Shown here: positions 1-11,327 of the stretch, one piece after another
How positions within the stretch are numbered: position 1 is the first letter of the stretch
How the letters are laid out: each line of letters begins with the position of its first letter
Origin: Halictus rubicundus
Taxonomy: Eukaryota; Arthropoda; Insecta; Hymenoptera; Halictidae
DNA: 64,000 nt
Direction: 5' to 3'
NCBI RefSeq assembly: GCF_050948215.1
Contig: NC_135156.1
Span: 930,001 to 994,000 of the forward strand
Program-made: the position numbers and the translations under genes
Notes under the pieces: model-generated
The model's input: the letters and a program-made list of their open reading frames with translations, nothing else
What the model was told of the DNA's origin: nothing
The model's database searches: none

Positions 1-190
1 TAGTAGGGAGACGACCAGGGACTCGTGTAACCGAAATCAACTCTGGTCGTCCCCCTCCATCCAAGAATTCCTATTGGATTTTTCCTATCCCCCACTACCA
101 CGTAGATCAGACTACCGTTAGTTTTCGTTAAGAATAAGCTAAAAATTAGGACTCACCTGTATCTAAGGTCCTGGGCTAAACCCATATATA
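1..190. other. non-coding flank
   Basis: No coding signal is seen. A short imperfect hairpin lies at about 12-52, where GACGACCAGGG faces CTCTGGTCGTC. The stretch ends in TA at 189-190, next to the terminus of the Tc1-like element. Confidence 0.4.
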
Positions 191-439
191 CAGTGGCGTG
201 CAAAGTTCCTGGCCAGATGATTTTTCCGATTTTTCTTCCAAAAGAAAAGCGTTAAGAAATTTTTATTAGTATCATATATAAGAACATATTACTTAAAAGA
301 ATACTGCAAAAAGTATTTGCAGAATAAATAAATTGACGTGTTCAAAAGTTCTCGGCCAGTGTGTTTAACAAAAAAATAATGTTTGTTTTTTATTGTGTAA
401 CAATTTTGCGGCACATTATTTAACATATTATAACTAATG

Positions 440-905
440 TTTTTTAGCCATGCCTTTCTCAGCAATAACAGCAGCACAGCGATTGATGATGAACGTCATA
501 TATATTGTCTTCCATCGCTGCAGAACAGATTAAAAATTTAGATTCGTCCATAAAAGAACAGGTTTCCAATTTTCAACAGTCCAGTCAAAATATTTTTTTG
601 GCAAACTTTAATCGGGCTACTTTATTTTTCTTGTAGATTAGTGGTTTTCTAACGCTAACTCTGCCAAATAGTCCTACATCATGTAATCTCCTTGAAACCG
701 TACATCGTCTAATATCAGCAATTTTTTCCTGTTATAGTTCTGTTGCAATATGGTTAGCTATCTTCTTTGAGTCCGCAATTGATTTCCGTTTTATAATTCT
801 ATCAATTCTTTTAGTGGTTTTTTGGGGCCTTCCACTTCGTGGGCGATCTTTCACACCATGCCCTGTATGATATCTGTTGTAAGTTTTTCAAACCATGTTT
901 ACGTT
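440..905 (-). pseudogene. Tc1-like transposase fragment (HTH and start of catalytic domain)
   Basis: Read on the minus strand from about 905 downward, this encodes a paired-like HTH region. It includes the Tc1 linker motif RSGRPQKTTKRIDR at about 790-840, followed by IADIRRCTVSRRLHDVG and KPLIYKKNKVARLKFAKK. The family normally continues into the first catalytic Asp in a W-T-D-E-S-K-F context. Here the reading frame shifts around that point (about 540-560), and stops appear both before it and within the HTH. The second and third catalytic residues are absent, because the rest of the gene is deleted or replaced by the mariner side of the locus. A Tc1 transposase would bind the inverted repeats and cut and paste into TA; this copy cannot. 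Assignment to Tc1 rather than mariner rests on the RSGRP linker and the terminal repeats. Confidence 0.7.
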
Positions 906-953
906 GCAACGAGTGATTACCAACTGAAGTAGTAATACTGCGTAATATTATTA

Positions 954-2234
954 GGACCTTGAATAAGTTCTCGCTGTTTCTTTTACAAAATAAAAGCTTT
1001 ATTTAAATTATAAGGAACAAAAACATTTCATTCAAAGTATTGCCCATCACTAGCGACCACTTTCTCCCATCTTTCTGGCAGTATATGAATTCCGCGTCGG
1101 AAAAACGACATGTCTTTTGAGGCTATCCAAGAATCGATCCATTTTTTAGCTTATTCATAAGTATGAAAGCGCTGGTCAGCTAGGCCATGTGCCATCGAAC
1201 GAAATAGGTGAAAATCAGTAGGGGCTATGTCAGGTGAATACGGCGGGTGGGGTAGAACTTCCCATTGAAACGTTTCCAGGTAGGTTTTCACTGGTTTTGC
1301 AACATGAGGCCGAGCGTTGTCATGTAGCAAAATCACTTTGTCGCGTCTCTGCTCGTATAGCGGCCGTTTTTCTTTTAAGGCTCGACTTAAACGCATCGAT
1401 TGAAGTCGATAGCGCTCCCCGTGATAGTCTCATTCGGTTTGAGCAGCTCATAATAAATTACACCCTGCTGATCCCACCAAATACAGAGAAGAAGCTTCGA
1501 ACCATGGATATTTGGTTTTGCAGACTATGTTGATGCATGGCCGGGCTTACCCCACGATTTTCTACGCTTTGGATTATCGTAGTGTATCCACTTTTCATCG
1601 CCAGTCACGATGCGGTGCAAAAAACATTTTTTTTTCTGCCGTTGAAGCAGTAGTTCACACGTGAGAAAACGCCGTTCGAAGTCTCTCGGCTTCAATTCAT
1701 ACGGTACCCAATGTTCTTGCTTCTGGATCGTTCCTAAAACTTTTAAACGTTCTGAAACAGTTGACTCATCTACTTGTAATGTTTTTCCAAGTTCTGCTAG
1801 CGTCTGACATCGGTCTTGATCGAGTAATTCTTCCAACTTTTCGTCTTCAAATTTTTTCGGTGCGCCAGAACGTTCTTTATCCTCAAGTTCAAAATCATTA
1901 TTTTTGAAGCGTCGAAACCAGTCTCTGCATGTCGTATCCGACAAAGCATTGTCACCATAAGTCTCAACAAGAATTCTATGTGCTTCAGCTGCAGATTTCT
2001 TTTGAATAAAGTAGTGCAATAAAATTCCCCGCAAATACACTTTATTTGGCACAAAAGTAGACATTTTCAGAACTAAGAAAAAATTGCTTTGTTTACACTA
2101 AAGTGAACTACCATACACTGAAATTTAAGGTTAGATACACTACTACCTTGCATGTGTGTTACCATTCGAAATTCCACGAACGGGATACTGCTACTGCCAT
2201 TTTTGAAGAAACAGCGAGAACTTATTCAAGGTCC
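954..2234 (-). mobile_element. mariner element, mauritiana-like
   Basis: This 1281-bp element has near-perfect inverted termini: GGACCTTGAATAAGTTCTCG at 954 and its complement ending at 2234, about 28 bp each. Size and layout are typical of a full-length mariner (about 1.3 kb). The left flank ends in TA; the right flank reads TT, so one copy of the TA target has probably mutated. It sits inside a Tc1-like remnant and is therefore the younger insertion. Confidence 0.9.
1028..2064 (-). pseudogene. mariner transposase (broken)
   Basis: The start codon at 2062-2064 opens 179 intact codons, and the coding region ends at the stop at 1028-1030, so the length (about 345 codons) is normal for mariner. 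The N-terminal half carries the two HTH motifs and the linker W-V-P-Y-E-L. The first catalytic Asp is residue 156 in IVTGDEKWIHYDNPKRR. The second and third are in LLHDNARPH and SPDIAPTD, with 34 residues between them by my count, so the DD34D triad is intact. Damage seen: an in-frame TAG after residue 179 (at about 1525), a frameshift at about 1390-1410, and a stop just after RFHTYE (about 1148-1150). The family cuts at inverted repeats and inserts at TA. The motifs are closest to the mauritiana subfamily (recall, not a search). Confidence 0.9.
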
Positions 2235-2306
2235 TTGAATGTAAACACTTATTGACCTTTTACAGACTTAGTATAGAGACCGGCCGGAAACTTTTGAACG
2301 CGCTAG

Positions 2307-2600
2307 TTTACTTATCCTTTAAATATACATGTATGAAGTTTTCGGAATGACAGGAATCGGAATATCTGGGGACACAGGATATATTTTCCAAAATATGATT
2401 ACAAACGATGGAAGTTTGGTTTGTTATACAAAATAGATTTTTGCAAGAGAGAAAGATAGTTAGCAACGAATTATTTAAGAAAATGATTATATATATCATA
2501 TATACACACGATACCAACATCGGGCGTCCGGTTTATTTCAACCGTACTCTCCCTCTGGGGAACGACAACGACTCGGATTCGCCTGTTTTCTCTCGCCCCA
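2307..2600. other. no gene seen
   Basis: This is AT-rich sequence with short chance ORFs on both strands and no recognisable protein. It lies between the Tc1 terminus and a MITE. Confidence 0.4.
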
Positions 2601-3479
2601 CAGTGGGCCAAAAGCGCCAAAACGTGGCCAAAATGCAAAAAATGAATTTCACGTTAGGGGTGTGGCTCTTGCCGTATTGGATATTCAGGTAATGACTGTA
2701 TAAGAAGCCGAAGGTAAAAAGGTCTTACTACCTATACCTGCTAAATGGTGGGAGTACAAATATCCCATACAGTCGTCTCGCAGTTTTCGTGCAGTGAACT
2801 ACGTCGTGAAAAAAAGGTGTAAAGCTTACAATTTGTATGATGTACGAATGTACGATGGATGCTGTTCCTGGAAGTAAATACTATACATAATAATAACATT
2901 GGATTTATATTAATTAATGTTTGGAATGTATGAAGTGAACGATAAAACTTAGTGCACAGATTTTACAAATGTATACTAAAAGTTGTATATTCCACAATAT
3001 TCCACGGAGATTCTTGTCGAGTCTTGTAGTAGATACTATTATTTAACATTATTTTGAAAAAGTAGCTGCCCAAAACTGCCCCTTTCGTAATGCGATCCAT
3101 TTTTGTGACGCAGAGGTAGACATGGTACTAGTTACCAGCATGTTTTCTCGAGAAATTTAGAAGTTATAATAAAATTTGTTAAATGAGCATTGTATGGTTC
3201 CACTTATAGAATAATTTTTTTATTGTTTAAAAAAAAATGTTATTTTTGTTTTTTGTAATTTTGACAACAGATTCATATTCGCCGGACCGAAAAATATGGG
3301 AATACTAATTTTCAAGAAAGTCTAATAATTTTTTTGGTTACGTATCCGCCATTTTGTATTTGGTAATTTTGACATCAGATTTATAATCAGCGACCCGAGA
3401 AACCTGTGAGTATAAATTTTGAATTAAATTAAAGTACTCCTTCCTATTTTGGCCACGATTTGGCGCTTTTGGCCCACTG
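2601..3479. mobile_element. non-autonomous DNA transposon with long TIRs
   Basis: The left end CAGTGGGCCAAAAGCGCCAA at 2601 is mirrored by the complement ending at 3479 (TTGGCGCTTTTGGCCCACTG apart from one base), giving TIRs of about 29 bp. The interior is AT-rich with no transposase. It holds a degenerate internal duplication: a TAATTTTGACA-CAGATT module occurs near 3257 and again near 3365. The CAGTGGG start suggests a hAT-type or related superfamily, but the flanking bases (TCGCCCCA and TGCGCCCG) do not give a clear target duplication. Confidence 0.75.
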
Positions 3480-4439
3480 TGCGCCCGTTCGGTGGCCGGC
3501 CTTCATGGTCGTTCTCTCCCATGTATCCAGAGAGGCGTCCAGGTGCAACCCCTGTCCTCTCCTGGGCTGTTGAGTGTCCGATAGCTGAAGTTTTATATGC
3601 AAGTAATAAATAAAACCACCGTTGAAGATTTATACAAAAAATAAATCTACTTTATTAAATGTAAAAAGAATGCATATACCTTGGTGAGCACTTTCCATTA
3701 TATAGAATTATTATTGCAACACTCATCTACAATTAATGTAATATTTTTCGATTTTTGACAATCACATTTTAGACAAAATCTAAATGTGGTTACTAATGTA
3801 GATGTCATGGTAATTATTCACAAAAAATGACATTTAACAATAAAATTAATATATTAAAAGAAAAATTAACAATATTTATGCATAAAAATGATTGTTATAT
3901 GATTAATAATATCAATTTTCTCCTAATATGCAGTTTTGTTAAAGGAATTTATCGAACATCGTGATATACATGTGTAGTGAGATGTGCTAGGTTTGTTCAC
4001 ACTGAGCGTCGCCTCTGCTAACGCCTACTGTTGGAATTCGTAGGTTGATTAATTTGTTTTCGCCAGCAGGTATCTAGTATCAATACACTGTATATTTTAT
4101 TGTTGACTCGAACAGTAATAAACATGGTAAAGAAAAGGCGGCTTTAAGTAATTCACAGGAATGTGTGTTATACACGAGCTAACACTACGCCGCACCTGAA
4201 AGGTTCATTATTCTCAGGCAGTCATTCTCGCTCGACCGTTTCGCATTTCTATTCGGTCCTCGTTCATTTTTCGTACATAATATTATACATACATCTTCTT
4301 TAGCCATCCCATTATACGCACTCGAACACACAGGTATACCTACTCTTCCTCGACATGTGATACGTGTGTATATTGTAATCATAATATTTGCTGCGATTGT
4401 TATTATTTTTTGAATACGCAATAAAATATTTGTCTCGTG
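3480..4439. other. no gene seen
   Basis: This is non-coding, AT-rich sequence. Short ORFs (for example 4185-4421 on the minus strand) have no recognisable domain and no neighbours that would support a gene. Confidence 0.35.
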
Positions 4440-5275
4440 CAGGTTTGAAAATCTTAAATTTTTCTTCCGCTCTCTGACTTTCTTCTCTCTTCTACTGGCA
4501 CCTCCTTAGTTTTCTTGGCTGTCCTTCACCTGCCATTTTTACTTTCATATCACCGACCTCTTCATCGTGTTTTTCTCTTTTCTTCTTCGTCAAATGCTTT
4601 CAATTCTCCTACCTGCACTCATACAACATTTCTATATTTTTTTCTTTTTAGCAAACCAACATTTTTCTTCTCCTATTTAATTTTCTGGCCTACATCTTTT
4701 TGCGGATATAGAAAGACCACAATAATCGCTTGGTAAGTAGTATCACAATATGGGCTCCAGGAGTAGAAACTTGCGAAAATCAACCATATCAGCTATCGAA
4801 CAACCAATGTTCATTTGTTTGGTTTTTTCCTTTGGGTGACACATAAGTGTAGCGGATAGGCAATAGGATAAGACACCAGAGCGTATGACCGATAATATGG
4901 CGAACAAAGGGCGCCCCTTTGCGAGCGATGCATATCTATTTATCGCGTGATCACTGTACTGGGAATAGCTTCTCCGTTCTTATTTTTCTGTGTATCTTAC
5001 TTAGTATACGTCCCTACATCCTGTTCAGTACCTTCAGTACATTCTATAATAATTTTCCACTTTTCTATCCATTTCTGGTATACAATCCCACCTCGTACCA
5101 GAATACTCTTTTCTTTCTCCCTTCCATTCCAAATCCTTCCCTTCACTTTTACTACAATATCTACTTTTTTCAGGTTCCTTTTCGTTTTTTGGGTACTCTC
5201 TTACATCGTTAATGCTTTTAATCGCATTCTTCTCCTTAATTCCTTTTTCTAGGTTCCTCTCTTGTAATATACATA
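4440..5275 (-). other. pyrimidine-rich tract, possible very old retroelement
   Basis: The plus strand is strongly pyrimidine-rich. The minus strand therefore translates into Lys/Glu/Arg-rich segments such as 5034-5291, which resembles the composition of the LINE at 10.4-15.6 kb. No diagnostic endonuclease or RT motif is visible, so this is only a suggestion of a decayed LINE. Confidence 0.2.
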
Positions 5276-5278
5276 GGC

Positions 5279-5402
5279 CAGTGCTAGGCACATTTGACTC
5301 AATTGAGGCAAAACCGTGCCCACTGTAGCGCCCACTGTCCTCTTCCAGTAGCCGCCGTTACCATGGAGGAAGGACACGCTTCGCCTGTCGCGAGTAGCTA
5401 CT
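5279..5402 (+). repeat. hAT MITE family B, 3'-truncated copy
   Basis: It begins CAGTGCTAGGCACATTTG at 5279 and carries the family B module CAATTGAGGCAAAACCG, then GTAACGG-like and CGCCTGTCGCGAGTAGCTAC. It matches the complement of the complete copy at 35204-35384 until 5402. There it runs into unrelated sequence rich in GCGAGC and TCGAG motifs (5403-5590). Confidence 0.75.
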
Positions 5403-5590
5403 AGGACATGCGAGTACTCGAAAATGCGAGCCGAGCTAAGCTCTGCTCGATTAGCCGAGCCGAGTCGAGTACCCACACGAAGCAAGCGGCTCGTACGATG
5501 CGAGCTACTCGTACCGATGCGGGCTGTGTACTTGCCCGATGTGAGCTTTTTCGCACCGAAGCGAGCGCGACTTGTATGAACAGATCGACT
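5403..5590. repeat. CpG-rich block of degenerate GCGAG/CTCG motifs
   Basis: The motif CGATGCGAGCTACTCG and close variants recur many times here, several of them self-complementary. Composition differs sharply from the AT-rich flanks. The overlapping ORFs on both strands are by-products of this composition. Confidence 0.45.
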
Positions 5591-5899
5591 CAAAATAAAT
5601 TCAGGCGTAAAATGGCATGATGCGAGTTACAGCTGGAAAATCGGCACATCCATATTATCAAGCATTTTAGTATATTGAGAATGTTAAATGTTTGGAATGT
5701 TTTATTATATATTTTGATAGTAAAATGGATATAATGTTGAGTAATGTAGATTCAGAATTTGTATAACCCTTATTGAAAATAGTTATGCAACAACAACTAT
5801 TTCCTAAATTTCTGTAAATAACTAGATATGATCTGTGCAAAGAACATTATTTTATATATTCTTTTACACTACACTCCGGTTTAGTGTACAGTCGTAAAA

Positions 5900-6886
5900 A
5901 CATGTGGTAATTGTGCATAAAAGGTTCCTCCTCACCGATTTTGATAAAATTTAAGTATGCTGTAAAGCTCAACATTCTATACAACATTTTCCTACACATG
6001 TAACCGCCGCTCAGCCTTGGTTTTTGAGGTATTCGCGAAAAACTGCAGTTTCTACTATATTGAATTTTGCCTATACGTGTACGTCCACGGCGACCGTTGT
6101 GTCAGCATGGTGCGACCACTCGTCGAATGATGATGAAGAATCAGTTAAATGCCTCTTTCTCACGGATTTTGATGAAATTGAAATATGTTGTCAAGGTCAT
6201 TATTCTGAACAACTGTTCCCTACAGATATAACCGGCGCGGCGGTCTCTTTTAGTTTCTGAGATATTCGCAAAAAACAGTTAGATGCACTATTACGAATTC
6301 TGCCTATTTTGAATGACGGAATTTGTTCGTTAGGGCCCAAAAAAACTAACACAAACTCACTCTGAAATTTAGATGAATGAAAACGACGAACAACAAAGTA
6401 ACTCGAGTTTTGAACATTTTCCGATTCAAATTCAAATGAATTTCAGAGTGAGTTTGTGTTAGGTTTTTTGGGACGAAGCACCTCCCCCGCCCTAAAGAAC
6501 ATCAATTTTTGTGATGTCGTTGTTGGTTTAAATTTGATCGAAAACTAATAAAAAGTATAAAAGTCTATAATTTTTAGTAAAGTTAAAATTCAGCCCTCAA
6601 AAGTTCACACGATATATAGATCGTTTGATGATCGTTGCGATATATCTGTAGAAACAGTCAATGGGCGGTCGCGCCATGATGATGCATACGCACGCCTCGG
6701 ACGTGCACGTATAGGTAAAATTTAATGTGGTAGTAGCTGTAGTTTTTCGCGAATATCTCATAAATTAAGGATGAGCGGCGTTATATGCATAGGAAAAAGT
6801 TGTTGAGAATGTTGAGCTTTACAACATATTTAAATTTTATCAAAATCGCTGAGGAGGAACCTTTTATGCACAATTACCAAACATGT
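5900..6886. mobile_element. large foldback (palindromic) repeat element
   Basis: The left arm, from about 5900 (CATGTGGTAATTGTGCATAA, then AGGTTCCTCCTCACCGATTT), is mirrored by the right arm ending at about 6886. Outer arms are about 200 bp, and the pairing resumes further in: AACACAAACTCACTCTGAAA near 6350 against TTTCAGAGTGAGTTTGTGTT near 6445. The element is thus close to a complete hairpin of nearly 1 kb with no coding capacity. Modules such as CCGCCGCTCAGCC and TATTCGCGAAAAACT recur at about 16.4 kb and 42.4 kb, so this is a dispersed family. Confidence 0.75.
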
Positions 6887-7045
6887 TGTCGCAAAATTGT
6901 TTATAAGTTAACGTTAAACTTCGTTAAATAGTTTTTGAAAGATTGTATATATAAATATTGTATGTCAGTCTACAACCTACCACCACCTTGTCATTCGGCA
7001 CTGTGCAATTATAAGCGATAAGATTTATACTTTAAATTTTAAAGG

Positions 7046-7150
7046 GATTTACAAGAGTGCAAGTCCTTCGGGTCACCGATTTAGTTCTAATTTTGCACGT
7101 TTGTAGATTTTGTCCCCCGGTTTCTGGAGATATGTGATTATATGGGCCAA
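7046..7150 (+). repeat. terminal fragment of the tRNA-carrying repeat family
   Basis: The stretch containing GTCCTTCGGGTCACCGATTT and the following GCACGTTTGTAGATTTTGT closely matches 61710-61760. That second site is the outer part of the large inverted repeat with tRNA-like units. The copy here lacks the tRNA-like part. Confidence 0.6.
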
Positions 7151-7326
7151 CACTCAATAGTACTTTAAACATTTATAATTAAAGATTCACTATTGCTTTA
7201 AATTGAGTTTTATTTATAACCATTAGGAAGTAGCTGAATGACATGGAAACAATGTACCATGTATGAGGGTGTATAAATAACTATAATAAATTCTATTTTA
7301 CAAAAAAAAATGCACCACCACCATAA

Positions 7327-7378
7327 AGGTTGGTGGTGGAAGCAAGCGTTTGAGGAGCCCCAACCGTACTGGGTCTGG
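7327..7378 (+). repeat. hAT MITE family B fragment
   Basis: It contains AAGGTTGGTGGTGGAAGCAA and GCGTTTGAGG, matching the end portion of family B copies at 25.5 and 35.2 kb. It directly precedes a family A MITE. Confidence 0.55.
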
Positions 7379-7380
7379 TC

Positions 7381-7566
7381 CAGTGTCGCCATATAAGGGA
7401 AGGGAGTACGAATAGAGGGGAAAAGTTACCCCTTTTCTGCCAGTACCGAAGTATGCAGGACCGAGATGAAACCCGTCACGTGACCAGGCTGAGGCGTTAG
7501 CGTGGGGAGTAGCGCGGTGACAAGGGAAGTTAGAGTGGGGGGACAAGTCTTGATCTGGCGACACTG
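7381..7566 (+). repeat. hAT MITE family A, copy 1
   Basis: This 186-bp element has termini CAGTGTCGCCATAT and ATCTGGCGACACTG. Internal family landmarks are GAGGGGAAAAGTTACC, CACGTGACC and GTTAGAGTGGGGGGACAAGT. It has no coding capacity. Confidence 0.85.
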
Positions 7567-10430
7567 CACTGGCCCAAACGATTCGTGTGAAGCGAATCAG
7601 TTCCCTAAATACGCTATAAATTATAAGTTTGGCCTTCTTTTTGAGAAAAGGCACATATTAATATGATCTCTCGGATCATAAATCGTTTTTCCAAAACGGA
7701 ATAGAAGTTCGGTGCTCCGTTCAAGAAAAACGTATTGACCTTTAGTTGATCCTTTAGTTGACCAATTTTAGCTTAATGTGTAATTTTTCATGTGTCGCGA
7801 GGTGAAGATATACTTTGTTACAGGTACCACTCTCATTAGACAAGGCGACTTAAACGTGTGTAATCAGATGGATACGGGGCACACAAATAAAAGGCCTTAC
7901 AATTATTCGAGATTCTTGGCGTCTGTTTTCGGACCCTGTGAGTGTGTGGCTGTGTGGACGAATGGGTGTGTGTCCGCGTCTCACGAGAAGAGACACAGTA
8001 AGAATGCGAGTCAGGCACACACACTGATACAATTGAATCACACGAAAACTGTCGCTATTCGCTGAGTAGATATGTAAGTTACAACTACTATGTACTTCAT
8101 GTACGGTCTGTAGTATCGCATGGCGGAGAAACATGACGACATGTGAACGAGTGAGCGTCAAGGTGGGGATTAGGCGCAGCTAGAATTGTACTCCCCTTGC
8201 CCCTGTGCCGTTCCGAAACTCTTCTCGTAAGACACGGACTATTGCATATACGTAAGTGTGTGAGACTTAGGTGTGATCTGCCTATCAGCTGACCGGAGTT
8301 TATAAGTCGAATAAGTCGATCCAGCAATTTTTGCAAATAACGAAAAGAGCTTTTTCAAGAATGTTTCAATTTGTATATGTGTCAGAAATATGTATATTTC
8401 GTCTTGTGCCGTGTTTTTGCTGCAAATATGCAACTCAGTTAAAATTTTGGTAAAAAAATATAAATTCATCTACTATGTAATGGTTTAATAAGTTATAATG
8501 TATACTTTTGCGTCAATAAAATACTGTAAGTTGTTTTGAGTGTTACATGGCACAATAGAAACGTTTGGCATTATAAAACACAATAACTTAGTAGTTATTT
8601 TCAGTAGAATGCACATATGAGATTCAACAGTAAAATAAGAATATAATACCATGAACTTTTAAATAAAAGTCTTCCGGCACGTATATCAATATCATACGAG
8701 ACAGTGCACTGTCAAGTAGTTCTACGTGTTACGCGTGCAGTAGATATTTTCGTCAATGTTATTATTACTTCGATCAAAGTTTTCGTTATATTGTTTAAAT
8801 ATCGTTAACCATGATGCTTCTAAATGTTTGAAGTTAACTTTCATTGTATATGAACGTCGAAAAATGTGGTTATTTTTTTTTACCACGACGCACTTCACTA
8901 AAAAATTAAAAAAATTTCATGAACAATACTTATACATATACGCTGATACTGTAAAAATATAAATTCTGATTTCACAATTAAACTTCAGTGCAAAATCTGC
9001 ATTTTCCGATTATATTTTTTGAGGTTTTTGATTTTTTTAGGTAATAGGTCAGAAACTAATCTTTTCCATTTTACCCCAACTCACGAACCCCCTCATAACT
9101 AACCTCACGGTCAAAATATAGGGTTAAAATTCTACACAACACGGTTTTTCTTGATGCCGTATCGAATGATCAATTTAGCCTTTTAATTTAGTCCAAGGGC
9201 ATTGTTGACCATCTTATACGGCTATACCCTTTTCGTAGAGGCATTAACGTATCTCTCTGCCTTTAATATATCGTCGCTTTTAGTTGCCGTAGTTTCCTAC
9301 TTCCATTTTTACACATGGCTCACTCGCTTTATTGTGGCGAGGTGGTAATCCAGGCTACGAATTCCCCGCCATCCCTGGGGGGAAGGCGGGGAAATGTAGG
9401 ACTTCCCCAAGCTTTCGGACTTCCCACAAAAAAACATTTTTGGGAAATGTGTAACGAGTACAACGTCACATCTTGATGAACTTTAATGTATTACCTACCA
9501 TTACCAATTATTACCTAACTACTATTTTAGATAATAATCTCGAAAGAAATTATTAGATTATGCTATTGGGTAATTACTTGGTATTAAGACAAAACTATTG
9601 AAATTATTATATATTCACCTGTCGGAAATGTGATAAATATTACATTCATTCGCACACAACAATTGAATAAAACAAATACGGTTGTAAATGCAATCTCCAA
9701 AAGTTGCAATTCAAGACGACAAACGGAGAAATTCGAATTGATTAAAGATTTCGCATCCGACAAGTCAATCAGGAAAATTATATACTCAACGACTGAAACA
9801 GTATCAAATGACCTAATCGTGTACAACAGCCTACAAATACAGTTCATCAGTGTTGAGAACACTTGTGCAAAGTGTCGTTATATCGACATCGTTATAACTG
9901 TTTCGAAATGCGCACAAAAGAGCAACTACAAGTTGATGCTTGTCAATGAATTATCTTATTCGCGTTCCGAGTCAAAAAAACATTTTTGACAATTGACAAA
10001 TTGTTTAAAAAATGAACCCTTAATCGGACACGTGAATTTTTCGTGCAGGAACAGTCACGTGCCGTCCGTGAGACTAATAACGTGAACGTGTAAGAAAATG
10101 AAAGTTTGTTAAAAGTGTTTAGCAGTTGACATAAGATATATTAATAGACGTAAAATATAGAAAAAACATGGCAAAAAGCGAATGGAATACAGCAACTAGA
10201 AAAATTTGCATAATCTCTTATGAATTTTTTTCAAACACAGATCATGAAAACAATATTTGAAGTCATTAATTTAAGTCATTATTATTGACGAAAATATGAG
10301 AATACATCAAAATAAAGGTCACATATTAAACATATCTTAAATCTTAGCGTTATTTGTGCAACTATTGCATTTGGGTTTTGAACATTACAAGCATACTCCT
10401 TTCGTACACTATAGGTAGGTACCATTCGAT
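7567..10430. other. no gene seen
   Basis: Nearly 2.9 kb of mostly AT-rich DNA with only short, unsupported ORFs. A GC hairpin at about 9361-9394 pairs TTCCCCGCC with GGCGGGGAA. Nothing else is recognised. Confidence 0.35.
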
Positions 10431-10438
10431 GTGTCATC

Positions 10439-10645
10439 CTATGACACAATGAACATTATACCTAACTCAATTCTTGTATTCCCACATTCCCTAAGCACAT
10501 GTAACATGCTCTCCTCCTTCTTTCCACATATTCTGCAAATCTTTTGTTTACTTCGTTTCAAGTACTGCCTTGCTTTTACTTCATTTCCACACGTGTGCTG
10601 TGCTATATTACTCTTCTGTCCTTTTTCTTCAAAATTTTCTTCCAA
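10439..10645 (-). pseudogene. LINE C-terminal fragment (Cys/His motif)
   Basis: The translated segment holds CRICGKKEESMLHVLREC, the C-x2-C...H-x4-C motif found after the RT domain of many LINE ORF2 proteins, preceded by basic sequence (GNEVKARQYLKRSKQKI). In the family this motif contributes to nucleic-acid binding. It is cut off upstream by a DDE transposon insertion, beyond which the LINE coding continues at about 11640. Confidence 0.75.
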
Positions 10646-10677
10646 ATTGTTTGGTCTCTGGACTGCAAAATAATTCG

Positions 10678-11327
10678 TTATTTGTACAGAGTGAGTCTCG
10701 TAACATAACGAGCATAATGTGCTGGGTAGCCGTCACGTTGGTACCACATTATTTGACGTATTGAACATGGTACATTTTCTAATAGGCCTGGCAGTGTTTC
10801 GGACAAAAATCTGGAGTATGTTTGACCCGTTAGTGATCTTTCAATGAAGTACGTCCAATGATCTGGTGACCAATTATGCCGCACCAAACATTAACATCCC
10901 ACCGGCGTTGGTGGTCAACTTCACGTGGATTCTTCACGTGATCCAATGCGGATTCTCTGTTGCCCAATAATGCATATTTCTTGTATTAACATCTCCACAA
11001 TTTGTGAATGTGGCTTCGTCAGTCCATAAAACAGTCTGTATAAATGTACCATTTGAATCTTGCATCTGGTGCGAAAACCACTCACAGAATTGTACACATT
11101 TTTCAAAGTCTTGTCCGTATAGCTTTTGATGTACTGACAGGTGACACGGATGAAAGTTGGTTTTGATCAGGATACTTAGCCTGGTACATGATCGTAGCAT
11201 CTTCTTCAGACGCATCATAAACAATTATCATATCGTATTTTTCATCTACTGAACATCGTAATAATAAATGTAGCACCTTCCTCAATACGACTTTACCGTT
11301 TACTAAGATACTAAATAAGCACTTCAT
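10678..11327 (-). pseudogene. DDE transposase (frameshifted)
   Basis: Three overlapping reading frames cover one gene. The N-terminal part (from about 11327) contains EKYDMIIVYDASEEDATIMY, which resembles the DUF4817 HTH at the start of this arthropod transposase family. The catalytic part has VLWTDEATFTNCGDVNTRN, with the first catalytic Asp and Glu present, then NMHYWATENPHW, then WYQRDGYPAHYAR with the second Asp. The gene then runs out into LINE sequence, so the third catalytic residue is missing. At least two frameshifts separate the pieces. In the wider Tc1/mariner/IS630 group these enzymes excise the element and insert at TA. Family name by recall; high confidence that it is a DDE transposase. 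Confidence 0.75.

Larger units (their letters stand above)
191..2306 (-). mobile_element. Tc1-like transposon remnant, interrupted by a mariner
   Basis: The left terminus starts CAGTGGCGTGCAAAGTTCC at 191 just after a TA dinucleotide. A related motif recurs in the same orientation at about 329-357 (GTGTTCAAAAGTTCTCGGCC). This looks like the outer and inner direct repeats of an IR/DR-type Tc1 end, where transposase binds. The right terminus at about 2280-2306 is an inverted relative (CCGGCCGGAAACTTTTGAAC). Reverse-strand coding remnants of a Tc1 transposase lie at about 440-905. A complete mariner occupies 954-2234. Without it the element is only about 835 bp, so much of the catalytic half has also been deleted. 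The element is dead. The exact right boundary is uncertain by a few bases. Confidence 0.65.

Noticed and set aside
2593..3487. 8-bp target duplication for the CAGTGGGCC element
   Set aside because: The flanks TCGCCCCA and TGCGCCCG share only a shifted CGCCC core.
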